The notes: a model not told the origin generated them from the letters alone. Positions 53,792-62,866 are shown, numbered from the stretch's first letter. The stretch is DNA of 64,000 bases from Tychonema sp. LEGE 07203 (GCF_015207285.1 NZ_JADEXD010000004.1:1-64000), one strand, 5' to 3'. Program-made: numbers and translations.

Positions 53792-54367
53792 CTAATTGAA
53801 ATGTTTTAAAAGTAACTGGTGAGCTGGATATTCAGGAGCAAAGTTCGATAGATATGCCATAAAATTTTTTAATGTTTGTCTGAGTTTATTTTCTCTATCT
53901 TTATTGAAATGAAATAACTGTTTATTATTCAAATAACCAAGAGCCACTGCTTCCATCCCTAGACAAATTGTCTCTCTATCCCATTTTAATTCATCAGGAT
54001 TAGTGATTATATATGCAATGTCTTCGGCTAGGGTCACTACTATCTCAATATTAGGTTTTGCATTATCCCAATACCCTGATAAAAAATTCAACAATACTTG
54101 TTTTTCAACAATGGTAGAAGTATTTAACAATGAATATAATTGTGTGTCAGCAGAGTATTTATTTGAAATACCCCCCAAAACTCGTCCTAATAGCCATGAA
54201 CACTCATAGCAATATTGCAATTTAGATAAAGACTTTAATTTATCAAATAAGCATTGAATTACTTGATCGTTAGAATAATCCTTCAAAAATTTATCAATTT
54301 CATCATCATCTACATCTAATATCTTTTGTTGAAAGAAGGCTTTTATCTTTTGATCTGAAGTTATCAT
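53792..54367 (-). CDS. Hypothetical helical protein
   Basis: The 191-residue protein from the ATG at 54367 is predicted all-helical, with CSWLLGRVLGGISNKYSADT and LLNFLSGYWDNAKPNIEIVV; it could be a HEAT-like repeat protein. No family is recognised. The DNA here is AT-richer than nearby photosynthetic genes, which suggests accessory DNA. It is convergent with nothing and lies between DUF4926 and the ndh operon. Confidence 0.6.
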   Translation of the reverse strand: MITSDQKIKAFFQQKILDVDDDEIDKFLKDYSNDQVIQCLFDKLKSLSKLQYCYECSWLLGRVLGGISNKYSADTQLYSLLNTSTIVEKQVLLNFLSGYWDNAKPNIEIVVTLAEDIAYIITNPDELKWDRETICLGMEAVALGYLNNKQLFHFNKDRENKLRQTLKNFMAYLSNFAPEYPAHQLLLKHFN

Positions 54368-54556
54368 TTAATATTTTACTCCTACATTAAGCCCTGCTTC
54401 ATACATATTGCATCCCGGCATTGAGAAACCGGGTTTATCTAGGAATACTCTAGATTCTATCCATCAAGATCGTAGGGAAAACCAAATTGGTCGGCTAATT
54501 CAGCAGAGGTAATGTGCAGAATCTTTAGCAACTTCTTGTGAAGTCTTAAAAAAACA

Positions 54557-54618
54557 GAGGGCGGGTTTCACATAAAACTTAACCCCAAAAGTCCAATTTT
54601 ATGCTCAAACCCGCCCTC
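54557..54618 (-). terminator. Terminator of ndhCKJ
   Basis: On the minus strand GAGGGCGGGTTT (54618-54607) pairs with AAACCCGCCCTC (54568-54557) and is followed by TGTTTTTTTAAG. The stem is 12 perfect pairs with a large loop. It lies 12 bases after the ndhJ stop. Confidence 0.85.
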
Positions 54619-54629
54619 GCACAACTCAC

Positions 54630-55133
54630 TTAATAAGCGTCTTGCAATTCGTAGAAATCAGGGGAAATGTAATCTTTCCGCAGCGGCCAGCCTACCCAAT
54701 CTTCGTTCATCAAAATCCGTTTCAGATTCGGATGTCCTTCGTAGACGATGCCGTACATATCGTAGGATTCCCGCTCTTGGAAATCTGCGGCTTTCCAAAT
54801 CCAGTACACTGATGGTACTCTGGGATCTTCGCGGGGAATGAATACTTTGACGCGGACTTCTTCGGGATGGGAAGCATTATCTGTCAGCTTGGCTAAGTGA
54901 TAGACGCTGACTAAATCTTCTCCCGGCCCTTGGTCGTAGGCGCACTGGCACTGCATATAATTGAAGCCGTAGGCATACAGTGCTGTTGACATCGGAATTA
55001 GGAATTCGCGATCGACCTTTAATATCTCCACGCCCAAATTATCGGCCGCCAAAGCTTCGTGTTCAAAGCCATTTTGAGTCAGCCACTGAGAAACCTTCCC
55101 AGCTTCAACAATCGCAGATTCTGTTTCAGCCAC
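54630..55133 (-). CDS. ndhJ: NDH-1 subunit J
   Basis: The 167-residue protein starts with a GTG at 55133 preceded by AGGAGG at ideal spacing; a longer in-frame start lacks such a site. Motifs [20 protein letters not shown], then [20 protein letters not shown] and WPLRKDY are conserved in NdhJ/NuoC. It forms part of the peripheral arm of the photosynthetic NDH-1 complex. It overlaps the end of ndhK by eight bases, so the genes are translationally linked. Confidence 0.96.
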   Translation of the reverse strand: MAETESAIVEAGKVSQWLTQNGFEHEALAADNLGVEILKVDREFLIPMSTALYAYGFNYMQCQCAYDQGPGEDLVSVYHLAKLTDNASHPEEVRVKVFIPREDPRVPSVYWIWKAADFQERESYDMYGIVYEGHPNLKRILMNEDWVGWPLRKDYISPDFYELQDAY

Positions 55134-55851
55134 GTTGTACCTCCTGTTTTTGTCCTGCAAGCAGGGCGGGCGGTACTGGCATTCCCATTGCTTCCGTCAA
55201 TTCCTTCGGTGGAGCTATCCGGCCGGGAATTGACAAATACTTGCCGTCCAAAATGTCATCTACTACTTTCATTTTGTGGGGTCTGGTGTAGTAGCGGTGG
55301 GTGGGCAGCAAGTTGCCACGTTCTTGCATCGAGTCGTTGGCGATTTTTTTCCGCAGTTTGATAATTGCGTCAATAATCGCTTCTGGACGCGGGGGACAGC
55401 CTGGTATGTACACGTCTACGGGAATTAGTTTGTCAACGCCTCTGACTGCTGTGGGGGAGTCTACGCTGAACATTCCGCCGGTGATGGTGCAAGCGCCCAT
55501 CGCGATGACGTATTTGGGTTCGGGCATTTGTTCGTACAGCCGCACCAAAACGGGGGCGTACTTCATGGTGATTGTGCCGGCGGTGATGATCAGGTCGGCT
55601 TGCCGCGGGCTCGATCGGGGTACTAAGCCGAATCTGTCGAAGTCGAAGCGCGATCCGATCAAAGCTGCAAACTCGATGAAGCAGCAAGCCGTACCGTAAA
55701 GCAGCGGCCACAGGCTCGAAAGTCTTGCCCAGTTATAGATGTCGTCAACCGTAGTTAGGATGACGTTCTCTGATAATTCGGATGTGACTTGCGGGCGCTC
55801 TGCCGGATTGACAATTAGCGATTTTTGTGATGTGTCTGAACTTAAGACCAT
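55126..55851 (-). CDS. ndhK: NDH-1 subunit K
   Basis: The 241-residue protein from the ATG at 55851 carries the cysteines for the terminal N2 [4Fe-4S] cluster: [24 protein letters not shown] and [12 protein letters not shown]. It passes electrons to plastoquinone in NDH-1. It overlaps the ndhC end by ten bases and ndhJ start by eight, so ndhC-ndhK-ndhJ is one operon. A longer frame upstream reads through ndhC and is not used. Confidence 0.97.
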   Translation of the reverse strand: MVLSSDTSQKSLIVNPAERPQVTSELSENVILTTVDDIYNWARLSSLWPLLYGTACCFIEFAALIGSRFDFDRFGLVPRSSPRQADLIITAGTITMKYAPVLVRLYEQMPEPKYVIAMGACTITGGMFSVDSPTAVRGVDKLIPVDVYIPGCPPRPEAIIDAIIKLRKKIANDSMQERGNLLPTHRYYTRPHKMKVVDDILDGKYLSIPGRIAPPKELTEAMGMPVPPALLAGQKQEVQRG

Positions 55852-56204
55852 TCTAAGGCTCCTTTGCGCCATGCATATACAAGAGCAATAACGAGGATCG
55901 TGATAAAAAACAAGGCTTCGATGAAAGCCAAAAGTCCTAGCTGGTTGAAAGCAACCGCCCAAGGATACAGGAAGACGGTTTCTACGTCGAAGATGACGAA
56001 GACCAAGGCGAACATATAATATCGGATGTTGAACTGAATCCAGGCTCCGCCGATCGGCTCGACACCAGATTCGTAGGTAGTGCGTCGGTCGTAGGGACGA
56101 CTTTTGGGCCGCAGTACCTTAGATGCCGTGAGGGCGAGGATAGGCACTAGGCTGGAAATTAGCAGGAAGCCTAAAAAATACTCGTAGCCGCTGAGTGCAA
56201 ACAC
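55842..56204 (-). CDS. ndhC: NDH-1 subunit C
   Basis: The 120-residue membrane protein has three TM helices and the family segment [20 protein letters not shown], then [20 protein letters not shown]. This is the NuoA/NdhC loop near the quinone site. It is the first gene of the ndhCKJ operon and is divergent from rubA, with a 160-base shared upstream region. Confidence 0.97.
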   Translation of the reverse strand: MFALSGYEYFLGFLLISSLVPILALTASKVLRPKSRPYDRRTTYESGVEPIGGAWIQFNIRYYMFALVFVIFDVETVFLYPWAVAFNQLGLLAFIEALFFITILVIALVYAWRKGALEWS

Positions 56205-56366
56205 GGTGAATAATTACTGCCTCTGTGAAAGGGTTTGTAACTCTATCTTTACATTATATGGATTTTGCGTAGCTAGAATTACGAATTAGTTGAGATTAAT
56301 CGTCCATCTTCTGCAATAATTATTAATGTATATTTTTAAGATTAGCTTACTTACCCTTTTGGAGCT

Positions 56367-56702
56367 ATGAGCGATCCAGCCAGTGAGACTAAAACCCTCG
56401 ATCGGCACGAGTGCCGCGCCTGCGGCTACGTCTACGATCCGAAAAAGGGCAATCCTAAAATTGACATTGCTCCGGGGACGGCTTTTGAAGATTTGCCCCA
56501 AACTTGGGTCTGTCCCGTGTGCGCCGCGCGCAAGTCGATGTTTCAAAATGTCGGTCAGCAGGATGGGGTTTCGGGATTTAAGGCAAATCAACGCTACGGT
56601 GTCGGTGTCAACGGCATGACTGAAGGTCAGAAAAGTTTGCTGATTTTTGGCGGCTTGGTCGTTGGTTTCTTGTTTTTACTTAGTATGTATGGTTTGCAGT
56701 AG
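56367..56702 (+). CDS. rubA: Membrane-anchored rubredoxin RubA
   Basis: The 111-residue protein has the rubredoxin iron site: [15 protein letters not shown] (C-x2-C) and [13 protein letters not shown] (C-x2-C). A C-terminal TM helix ([20 protein letters not shown]) anchors it. RubA is required for photosystem assembly in cyanobacteria and its gene stands before ycf48 and psbEFLJ, as here. Start ATG at 56367. Confidence 0.96.
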   Translation: MSDPASETKTLDRHECRACGYVYDPKKGNPKIDIAPGTAFEDLPQTWVCPVCAARKSMFQNVGQQDGVSGFKANQRYGVGVNGMTEGQKSLLIFGGLVVGFLFLLSMYGLQ

Positions 56703-56709
56703 GACGATT

Positions 56710-57702
56710 GTGAGATTTTGGCAACGAATTGTAATGTTATTGGCGGCTGCGCTCATCTGTACGAGTTGCAGCACGATCGGTTCTTTGAGTTACAACCCTT
56801 GGCAGGTGATTTATTTGCCGACATCGGCAAATTTGCAGGATATTGCCTTTACGGGCAATCCTCAGCACGGCTGGGTGGTCGGTTCTGAAGCGACTCTATT
56901 TGAAACATCCGACGGCGGTACTAACTGGAAACAGATAGTTCTGGATATTGACGAGCCGAGGTCGCGTTTTTCTTCGGTGAGTTTTTCGGGTTCTGAAGGC
57001 TGGATTGTAGGTCAGCCTGCGGTTTTGCTCCGCACGGAGGACGAGGGCAAGTCTTGGACGCGGATTGCTTTGAACTCTCAGTTACCGGGTTCTCCAAGTA
57101 CGATCGCAGCTTTGGGCCCGAATTCGGCCGAGATGACGACGGATGTGGGGGCGATTTACCGGACTTCTGACGGTGGCAAAAGCTGGAAAGGAGTCGTTCA
57201 GGATTCCTTTGGGGTAGTTCGCAATATCAACCGTTCCCAAGACGGCCAATATGTTGCGGTATCCTCAAGGGGCAATTTCTATTCGGTGTGGAAACCCGGA
57301 CAAGAAGCTTGGGAACCTAGCAACCGCAACAGTTCTCGCCGCCTGCAAAATATGGGCTTTACCAAGGACGGGCGTTTGTGGATGCTCGCCCGCGGCGGTC
57401 AAATTCAGTTTGAGGATCCGGAGAGTGCTGAAGGTTGGGGAGAACCGTTTTTTCCCGATCGCCAGGCAAGTTGGGGTTTGCTAGATATGGCTTACCGAAC
57501 TGAGAATGAAATTTGGGTTGCCGGCGGGGGCGGCAATTTGCTGGCCAGTTTTGATGGCGGGAAAACTTGGCAAAAAGACCGCGAAGTTGAGGATGTTCCC
57601 GCTAATTTTTACAAAATTGTGTTCATGGGCCCCGATCGCGGATTTGCGATCGGCGCAAACGGTACTCTACTGAAATATCAAGGTTCAGCGGAAGCTGCTT
57701 GA
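56710..57702 (+). CDS. ycf48: Photosystem II assembly factor Ycf48 (HCF136)
   Basis: The 330-residue protein has a signal/lipid-anchor-like N-terminus (VMLLAAALICTSCSTIG), then BNR-type beta-propeller repeats: TSDGGTNWKQI, TEDEGKSWTRI, TSDGGKSWKGV and SFDGGKTWQKD. It ends with FMGPDRGFAIGANGTLLKYQ. Ycf48 stabilises newly made D1 during PSII assembly. I choose the GTG at 56710, which has AGGA five bases before it and follows the rubA stop; an ATG at 56689 overlapping rubA is the alternative. The cluster with psbEFLJ supports the assignment. Confidence 0.94.
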   Translation: MRFWQRIVMLLAAALICTSCSTIGSLSYNPWQVIYLPTSANLQDIAFTGNPQHGWVVGSEATLFETSDGGTNWKQIVLDIDEPRSRFSSVSFSGSEGWIVGQPAVLLRTEDEGKSWTRIALNSQLPGSPSTIAALGPNSAEMTTDVGAIYRTSDGGKSWKGVVQDSFGVVRNINRSQDGQYVAVSSRGNFYSVWKPGQEAWEPSNRNSSRRLQNMGFTKDGRLWMLARGGQIQFEDPESAEGWGEPFFPDRQASWGLLDMAYRTENEIWVAGGGGNLLASFDGGKTWQKDREVEDVPANFYKIVFMGPDRGFAIGANGTLLKYQGSAEAA

Positions 57703-57758
57703 TAGTAGAATAGTAATAGAGATTGTCAGTCGATTTGTTGTTGAAAGGAGGATTCTAC

Positions 57759-58007
57759 ATGGCCGGTACAACTGGAGAACGTCCGTTTGGGGACATTATT
57801 ACAAGTATCCGTTATTGGGTAATTCACAGCATCACCATTCCGGCTTTGTTTATTGCTGGATGGCTGTTTGTCCAGACCGGTTTGGCTTACGATGCTTTTG
57901 GCACTCCTCGCCCCAACCAGTATTTCACAGAGCAGCGACAAGAAATACCGATTATCTCGGATCGCTTTGAAGCGAAAAAACAAGTAGATCAGTTCATTGC
58001 CAAGTAA
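57759..58007 (+). CDS. psbE: Cytochrome b559 alpha subunit
   Basis: The 82-residue protein starts [20 protein letters not shown] and has the haem-ligand His in [20 protein letters not shown] precedes the ATG. A single TM helix is present. It forms cytochrome b559 of the PSII reaction centre with PsbF. First gene of psbEFLJ. Confidence 0.98.
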   Translation: MAGTTGERPFGDIITSIRYWVIHSITIPALFIAGWLFVQTGLAYDAFGTPRPNQYFTEQRQEIPIISDRFEAKKQVDQFIAK

Positions 58008-58027
58008 TTTAACAAGGAGTTGGAAAA

Positions 58028-58165
58028 ATGACTAGCAGAACGCCAAACAACGAGCCAATTTCGTATCCGATTTTTACGGTACGCTGGTTGGCAGTTCATA
58101 CTTTAGGTGTCCCAACAATTTTCTTTTTGGGCGCGATCGCCGCAATGCAATTTATTCAACCATAG
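58028..58165 (+). CDS. psbF: Cytochrome b559 beta subunit
   Basis: A 45-residue frame starts [20 protein letters not shown], then [20 protein letters not shown]. The His in LAVHTL is the second haem ligand. AAGGAG lies about nine bases upstream of the start. It lies 20 bases after psbE. Confidence 0.97.
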   Translation: MTSRTPNNEPISYPIFTVRWLAVHTLGVPTIFFLGAIAAMQFIQP

Positions 58166-58174
58166 GAGTTTACA

Positions 58175-58297
58175 ATGCCTGAACGCGTTCCTAATCCCAA
58201 CGAACAACCCGTAGAGTTAAATCGCACTTCCCTTTATTTGGGCCTGTTGATGGTTTTTACCCTGGGTATTTTGTTTTCCAGTTATTTCTTTAACTAA
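58175..58297 (+). CDS. psbL: PSII protein L
   Basis: The 40-residue frame starts [20 protein letters not shown], then [20 protein letters not shown]. It is nearly identical to known PsbL, a one-helix PSII subunit near the QA site. AGGAG lies upstream; only nine bases separate it from psbF. Confidence 0.97.
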   Translation: MPERVPNPNEQPVELNRTSLYLGLLMVFTLGILFSSYFFN

Positions 58298-58367
58298 CTG
58301 GTGACGCGAGTTTGATGTCCGCAGTTCGATCGAATTTGTTTTGCTGTGAATTAATGAGGTGATGGCT

Positions 58368-58490
58368 ATGTTTAGTGAAAGTGGCAGAATTCCTTTGTGG
58401 CTGGTAGCTACTGTCGCAGGCCTAGGTGTTCTGAGCATTGTGAGCCTTTTCTTCTACGGCGCTTATGCCGGTTTGGGTTCTTCGATGTAA
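58368..58490 (+). CDS. psbJ: PSII protein J
   Basis: The 40-residue frame starts [20 protein letters not shown] and ends with [13 protein letters not shown], as in PsbJ. The ATG at 58368 has GAGG eight bases upstream; an in-frame ATG two codons earlier is too near that site. It is the last gene of psbEFLJ and is followed by a strong terminator. Confidence 0.96.
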   Translation: MFSESGRIPLWLVATVAGLGVLSIVSLFFYGAYAGLGSSM

Positions 58491-58515
58491 GGAGAATCTC
58501 GCGTATTTTACGCCT

Positions 58516-58545
58516 CAAACCCCCCTTTTTTTGAAGGGGGGTTTT
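58516..58545 (+). terminator. Terminator of psbEFLJ
   Basis: AAACCCCCCTT and AAGGGGGGTTTT face each other around a T-rich loop, with the stem of six G-C pairs plus A-T pairs. It lies 26 bases after psbJ. Confidence 0.9.
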
Positions 58546-59085
58546 AATTATGCGAATTTGGTTGGTCAATCCGGGATAAATATTATAAAAAGTGTTGATT
58601 ATTTGGCAAGTTTGTGATAATAAACTGTTTTTGGTCAATAAACCTGTAGGGACGGGTTCACCAATCATATCGTGGACGGTTGCATCGGAATAATAAAATC
58701 GAGTCAACAGTCAGTAGGGGCGGTGCCTGTGAGTGCGGGCCCTCTTAACAGTCAACTCTCAACAGTCAACTCTCAACAGTCAACATCACCTGACGGTGTT
58801 ACCGGAAATGATATCACCCTCTCATATCATGTCCACACTACGAACCCACGAGAAAATCTCGCCCGAAACCGGGTTTCCTTCGAGAGATTTCGCCACCAAA
58901 CCGAGATTTTCCCAGAAACCCGGTTTCTGAACCCCTGGGGCAATCTCGCCCGAAACTGGGTTTATTTCGAGATATATCCATAAAAACTCGATTTTGGTCT
59001 CATCGGGCTTGCTTTGGGAATTAGCCAAAAGTTGCGAGTAGAATAGTGCAAGAGCCGATCGCTCGATCGTAGTCCACAGCGAAAT
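58546..59085. repeat. Repeat-rich spacer with composite repeat copy E
   Basis: Copy E (58667-58815) starts ATATCGTGGACGGTTGCATC, includes GTAGGGGCGGTGCCTGTGAG and a GTCAACTCTCAACA core, and ends TTACCGGAAATGATATC. It is followed by three members of the GAAACCCGGTTTC family (58867-58880, 58914-58929 and about 58950). No gene is seen; the promoter of the PBP gene must lie near the end. Confidence 0.75.
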
Positions 59086-61338
59086 ATGACCCCACCGCAG
59101 CCGCCCCGCAAACCTCAAACCGTCTTGGGTGCGATCACCCAAGCAGTCCAGACTATTGCCAAGGTTAATTTTAACCAGCTAGCCCTGAAACCGAATGCCA
59201 AAGTACCCGAACTGTGGGTACAAGATGCGGGTGCAGCTAAAGCTGAGGTTTATCCGCTATTGGGCGATCGATATTTGTTAGGTCGATCGTCCAAATCATC
59301 AGATATTGTAGTTCGCAATCCCGTTGTCAGTCACGTACACCTATCCCTATCGCGCGATACTCGGCGGCGGACTCCTTTTGTCATCAAAGATGAAGACTCA
59401 ACCAACGGCATTTACTCCGGCAAAAGGCGAGTCAAAAGTATGTCCCTGCGTCACGGAGACGTGTTCACCTTGGGCCCGCCGGAACTCGCCGCCGCCGTCA
59501 GAATTCAATTCGTATATCCGCCGCCTTGGTATTTGGAACTGGTACGTTACAGCTTTTACGGAATCAGCGGAATCACCGCTTTGATTGCCGTGTTGGTAGG
59601 CATGGAATCGACAAAATTTCAAGTGCGGCCTCTGCCCAGAAGCATCAACGGCCCCGTAATTGTTTACGCCCGCGACGGACAAACTCCCCTGCGCCCTCCT
59701 CAGAACAACGCTCACGTAGAATTAAAGGAATTGCAGGATTTTTCGCCTTATTTATCCCAGGCGGTACTTGCTTCGGAAGACAGCCGCTACAATTGGCATT
59801 TGGGCGTAGATCCGATCGGGGTTTTGCGGGCACTGTTGACCAACGTGCGCGGGGGAGGAATTCGCGAAGGCGGCAGCACAGTGACGCAGCAGTTAGCGAG
59901 GAGTTTGTTTCGAGATTATGTCGGAACCCAAGATTCCGCCGGACGCAAATTGCGGGAAGCCGTAGTTGCGTTGAAACTGGAGAATTATTACAGCAAAGAT
60001 GACCTGTTGCTGACTTATTTGAATCGCGTGTTTTTGGGAATTGACCTGTACGGTTTTGAGGATGCGTCTCGGTTTTATTTTGCCAAGTCGGCGAAGGATT
60101 TAACTTTGTCGGAGGCGGCGACTTTGGCGGGTATTTTGCCCGCACCAAATAGTTTCAATCCGATTCAAAATTATCAGTTGGCGGTGCAGTATCGCGATCG
60201 GGTGATCGAACGGATGCGGGCAATGGGCTCGATTTCTCAGGAAGAAGCCGATCGCGCGAGGCGATCGAGAATTGATATCAATCCCAAAGCCCGCCAATAC
60301 CTGCAAAGTACGATCGCGCCTTACTTCTACAATTATGTATTTGACGAATTAGAGTTTTTGCTGGGCGAGCAGCTAGCCAGAGAAGGCAATTTCATAGTAG
60401 AAACAGGCTTGAATCCCAGCCTGCAAAAAGTAGCCGAATCTTCCCTCAAAAATGCCGTAGAAAATGCCGGAGCCAGTGCAGGTTTTTCTCAAGGAGCCGT
60501 AGTAACTCTCAATACTGCCACCGGGGAAGTCTTAGCATTAGTTGGGGGCGTAAATTACCTGCAAAGTCAGTTTAATCGAGCTACCCAAGCATTGAGACAG
60601 CCCGGTTCTACATTTAAGATTTTTGCCTATACAGCCGCCCTAGAACGCGGAATTTCACCCACCAAAACCTATTCTTGCGAGCCGCTTTCCTGGGGCGGAC
60701 AAAGTTACAGCGGCTGCGAAAGAACCAGCGGCAGTGCTGATATGTATCGGGGCATAGCACAGTCGGAAAATGCAATTGCTTTGAGAGTTGCACAAGATGT
60801 CGGTTTAGACAATGTAGTGGGAATGGCAAGACGTTTGGGAATTACATCTGGACTGCGTTCTTCCCCCGGTTTGGTGTTAGGTGAAAGTGAAGTTAACGTA
60901 TTACAATTAACGGGTGCATTCGGGGTTTTAGCGAACCGCGGTTTGGGCAACCGTCCCCACGTAATCAAGCGAATTATTGACAGCAGCGATTGCAAAGATC
61001 GAAATGATTTTAACAGTTGTCGGGTGATTTATGACTATCAAAAAGATAGCGTTGCCAACCGACAGTTAATTTCTGAAGGCGTAGCGGATACGATGACTGA
61101 TATGCTGCAAGGTGTGGTGCGGGGAGGTACGGGCAGCAGCGCTGCTTTGGGTTTGGGAGAAGCTGGAAAAACAGGCACGACTAATGATAATAGAGATTTG
61201 TGGTTTGTCGGTTATATTCCGAGCCAGCAACTGGTAACGGGAGTTTGGTTGGGAAATGATGATAATTCTCCGACTGCCGGAGGTAGTGCAAATGCTGCTC
61301 AGTTGTGGGGGGAATATATGCGGCAAGTGGCGCGTTAA
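59086..61338 (+). CDS. Class A penicillin-binding protein with N-terminal FHA domain
   Basis: The 750-residue protein has an FHA domain at ~60-130 (DRYLLGRSSKSSDIVVRNPV, then VSHVHLSL and DSTNGIYSGKRRV). A TM helix lies at ~152-172 and a GT51 glycosyltransferase domain at ~200-380 (EDSRYNWHLGVDPIGVLRAL; GGSTVTQQLARSLF). A transpeptidase domain at ~460-730 has the PGSTFK serine motif, SEN and GKTGTT. It makes and cross-links peptidoglycan. The FHA domain reads phosphothreonine, so control by a Ser/Thr kinase is inferred. FHA-PBP fusions are known in cyanobacteria. Confidence 0.93.
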   Translation: MTPPQPPRKPQTVLGAITQAVQTIAKVNFNQLALKPNAKVPELWVQDAGAAKAEVYPLLGDRYLLGRSSKSSDIVVRNPVVSHVHLSLSRDTRRRTPFVIKDEDSTNGIYSGKRRVKSMSLRHGDVFTLGPPELAAAVRIQFVYPPPWYLELVRYSFYGISGITALIAVLVGMESTKFQVRPLPRSINGPVIVYARDGQTPLRPPQNNAHVELKELQDFSPYLSQAVLASEDSRYNWHLGVDPIGVLRALLTNVRGGGIREGGSTVTQQLARSLFRDYVGTQDSAGRKLREAVVALKLENYYSKDDLLLTYLNRVFLGIDLYGFEDASRFYFAKSAKDLTLSEAATLAGILPAPNSFNPIQNYQLAVQYRDRVIERMRAMGSISQEEADRARRSRIDINPKARQYLQSTIAPYFYNYVFDELEFLLGEQLAREGNFIVETGLNPSLQKVAESSLKNAVENAGASAGFSQGAVVTLNTATGEVLALVGGVNYLQSQFNRATQALRQPGSTFKIFAYTAALERGISPTKTYSCEPLSWGGQSYSGCERTSGSADMYRGIAQSENAIALRVAQDVGLDNVVGMARRLGITSGLRSSPGLVLGESEVNVLQLTGAFGVLANRGLGNRPHVIKRIIDSSDCKDRNDFNSCRVIYDYQKDSVANRQLISEGVADTMTDMLQGVVRGGTGSSAALGLGEAGKTGTTNDNRDLWFVGYIPSQQLVTGVWLGNDDNSPTAGGSANAAQLWGEYMRQVAR

Positions 61339-61390
61339 GTCAGTTGTTAGTTGTTAGTTGTTAGTTGTCCGTTGTTAGTTGTTAGTTGTT

Positions 61391-62516
61391 ATACCAATTT
61401 AATGTGAAGTTGCATATAATAGAGAGATAGCTTTTATGGTGCGTTTATGAGTCGTAGTTTAAAAATCACAATAGAGGAAAGCGCAGAATTTTTAGAAAAA
61501 CAACTAAAAAATACTCGTACTGCCAGCCAAAAAGAACGAATACAAGTATTATGGTGGTTAAAAACAGGTCAAGTACAGGAGCATCAAGAATTAGCCCATC
61601 GTTTGGGCAGAGACAAATCTACCATAACAGGCGTGGTTACAAAAGTATCGACGGGGTGGATTATCGGAATTATTGTTGGTGAAAAAAGCCCCCGGACAAG
61701 TACCCCACCTGACTGTGGAGGCATTAGCGGGACTTAAAGAACGTTTAGAAAAAGGAGTAGCTTTTAAAAGCTACGGAGAAATTGTTGAATGGCTCAAAAA
61801 AGAGTATAATCTACAACTGACTTATGCAACAGTTTATGCCTGGGTGCATAATCGCTTCCAAGCAAAACTGAAAGTGCCACGTCCGCAAAGTGCTTTACAG
61901 GACGTAAAAGCAGTGGAACTTTTTAAAAAAACATCGTCCCAGCAGTCTTGACGCTTCAAAAATATTTTGGTAAGGGCAAAAGGCTACGATATTTGTGTGA
62001 AGATGAAACCCGTTTGGGATTGAAAACATTGACAGGAAAATTAATTACAGCTAAGGGGGTAAAACCAGTGGCTCCTATACTGTGGAAGCGTGAAAATTTT
62101 TGGTTGTATGGGGTAGTAGAACCATTGAGTGGCTGGCATTTTTGTCAAGAATATGCTGAGCTTAACGGCTCAGATTTTCAGCAATTTATTGACGCTCTGT
62201 CTAGAGAATTGGGCGAGGATATTGCCCTGATTCACATGGATAGAGCAGGTGCTCACATCACTAATGAACTTTCCTGGCCCGAAAATTTAATTCCTGTCTG
62301 TCAACCCTCACATAGTCCAGAACTTAATCCAATTGAAAGAGTCTGGGAATATATCAAGCAGCAACTTGTTGGAGAAGTTTTTACAACACTCGATCAATTG
62401 CGAGAGCGGCTGAAACAAGTTATTGAAAAAATCACTCCTGAGCAAATTAGTTCGTTATCATCTTACAAGTTTATTCTTGAAGCCCTATTCTATGCAGCTT
62501 CATATTAAATTGGTAT
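61391..62516 (+). mobile_element. IS630-family insertion sequence, about 1.13 kb
   Basis: Terminal inverted repeats of 26 bases lie at 61391-61416 (starting ATACCAATTTAAT) and 62491-62516 (ending ATTAAATTGGTAT), with two mismatches. Between them lies one transposase in three frames. Flanks end in TT and begin TA, so a clean TA duplication is not evident. Left flank is a CAACTAACAACT-type array (reverse) at 61342-61390. Confidence 0.9.
61447..62508 (+). pseudogene. IS630-type transposase with frame breaks
   Basis: The N-terminal HTH part (61447 on, SRSLKITIEESAEFLEKQLK) changes frame at an A4 run (61641-61644); one A fewer would join it to KYRRGGLSELLLVKKAPGQV. The second part (to 61951) changes frame by -1 at an A7 run (61925-61931), joining to NIVPAVLTLQKYFGKG and the DDE catalytic domain: LCEDETRLGL (first Asp), LIHMDRAGAH (second Asp), SPELNPIERVWEYIK (Glu). 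The A7 site fits a programmed -1 frameshift as in many IS elements. The first break looks like a mutation, so the copy is probably inactive. Confidence 0.85.
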
Positions 62517-62866
62517 TACCGGATTTGATATGACTGCTGACTAATGACTGCTGACTAATGACTAATCTGCGTGAATCTGCGTCAATCCTTTGTCATCTGC
62601 GGTTAATACATTTTCTTTTTTTTTACCGCAGATGAGGGCAGATTAACAGGGATTAACGCTGATGAATTCTTTGAGTTCCAGTGGCACCGTCCATCCATCT
62701 GTTACTTTTGACTGGATTTGACAGTGCCTGTGCAACCGGAATTGATTACGCATTCAGACATTCAATCCCGATATTACCAATAAATTAACCGTAGATTTTT
62801 AGGGTTGGCGTTGCCGCTTTGTGTGATTGATTTTCATCATAATAAATTGTTGGACAAGTGAACCTC
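62517..62866. repeat. Spacer with TCTGCGGTTAA inverted repeats
   Basis: CTGCTGACTAATGACTGCTG opens a short tandem run. Then AATCTGCGTGAATCTGCGTC and TCATCTGCGGTTAATAC (62566-62610), followed by an inverted ACCGCAGATGAGGGCAGATT (62625-62645), form a stem around a T-run. TGCAACCGGAATTGATTACG near 62733 is an end fragment of the composite repeat. No gene is seen. Confidence 0.6.

Noticed and set aside
54458-54560. Minus-strand fragment ending ELADQFGFPYDLDG
   Set aside because: Looks like the C-terminal end of a small gene, but has no start codon and is cut by the ndhJ terminator; too short to name.
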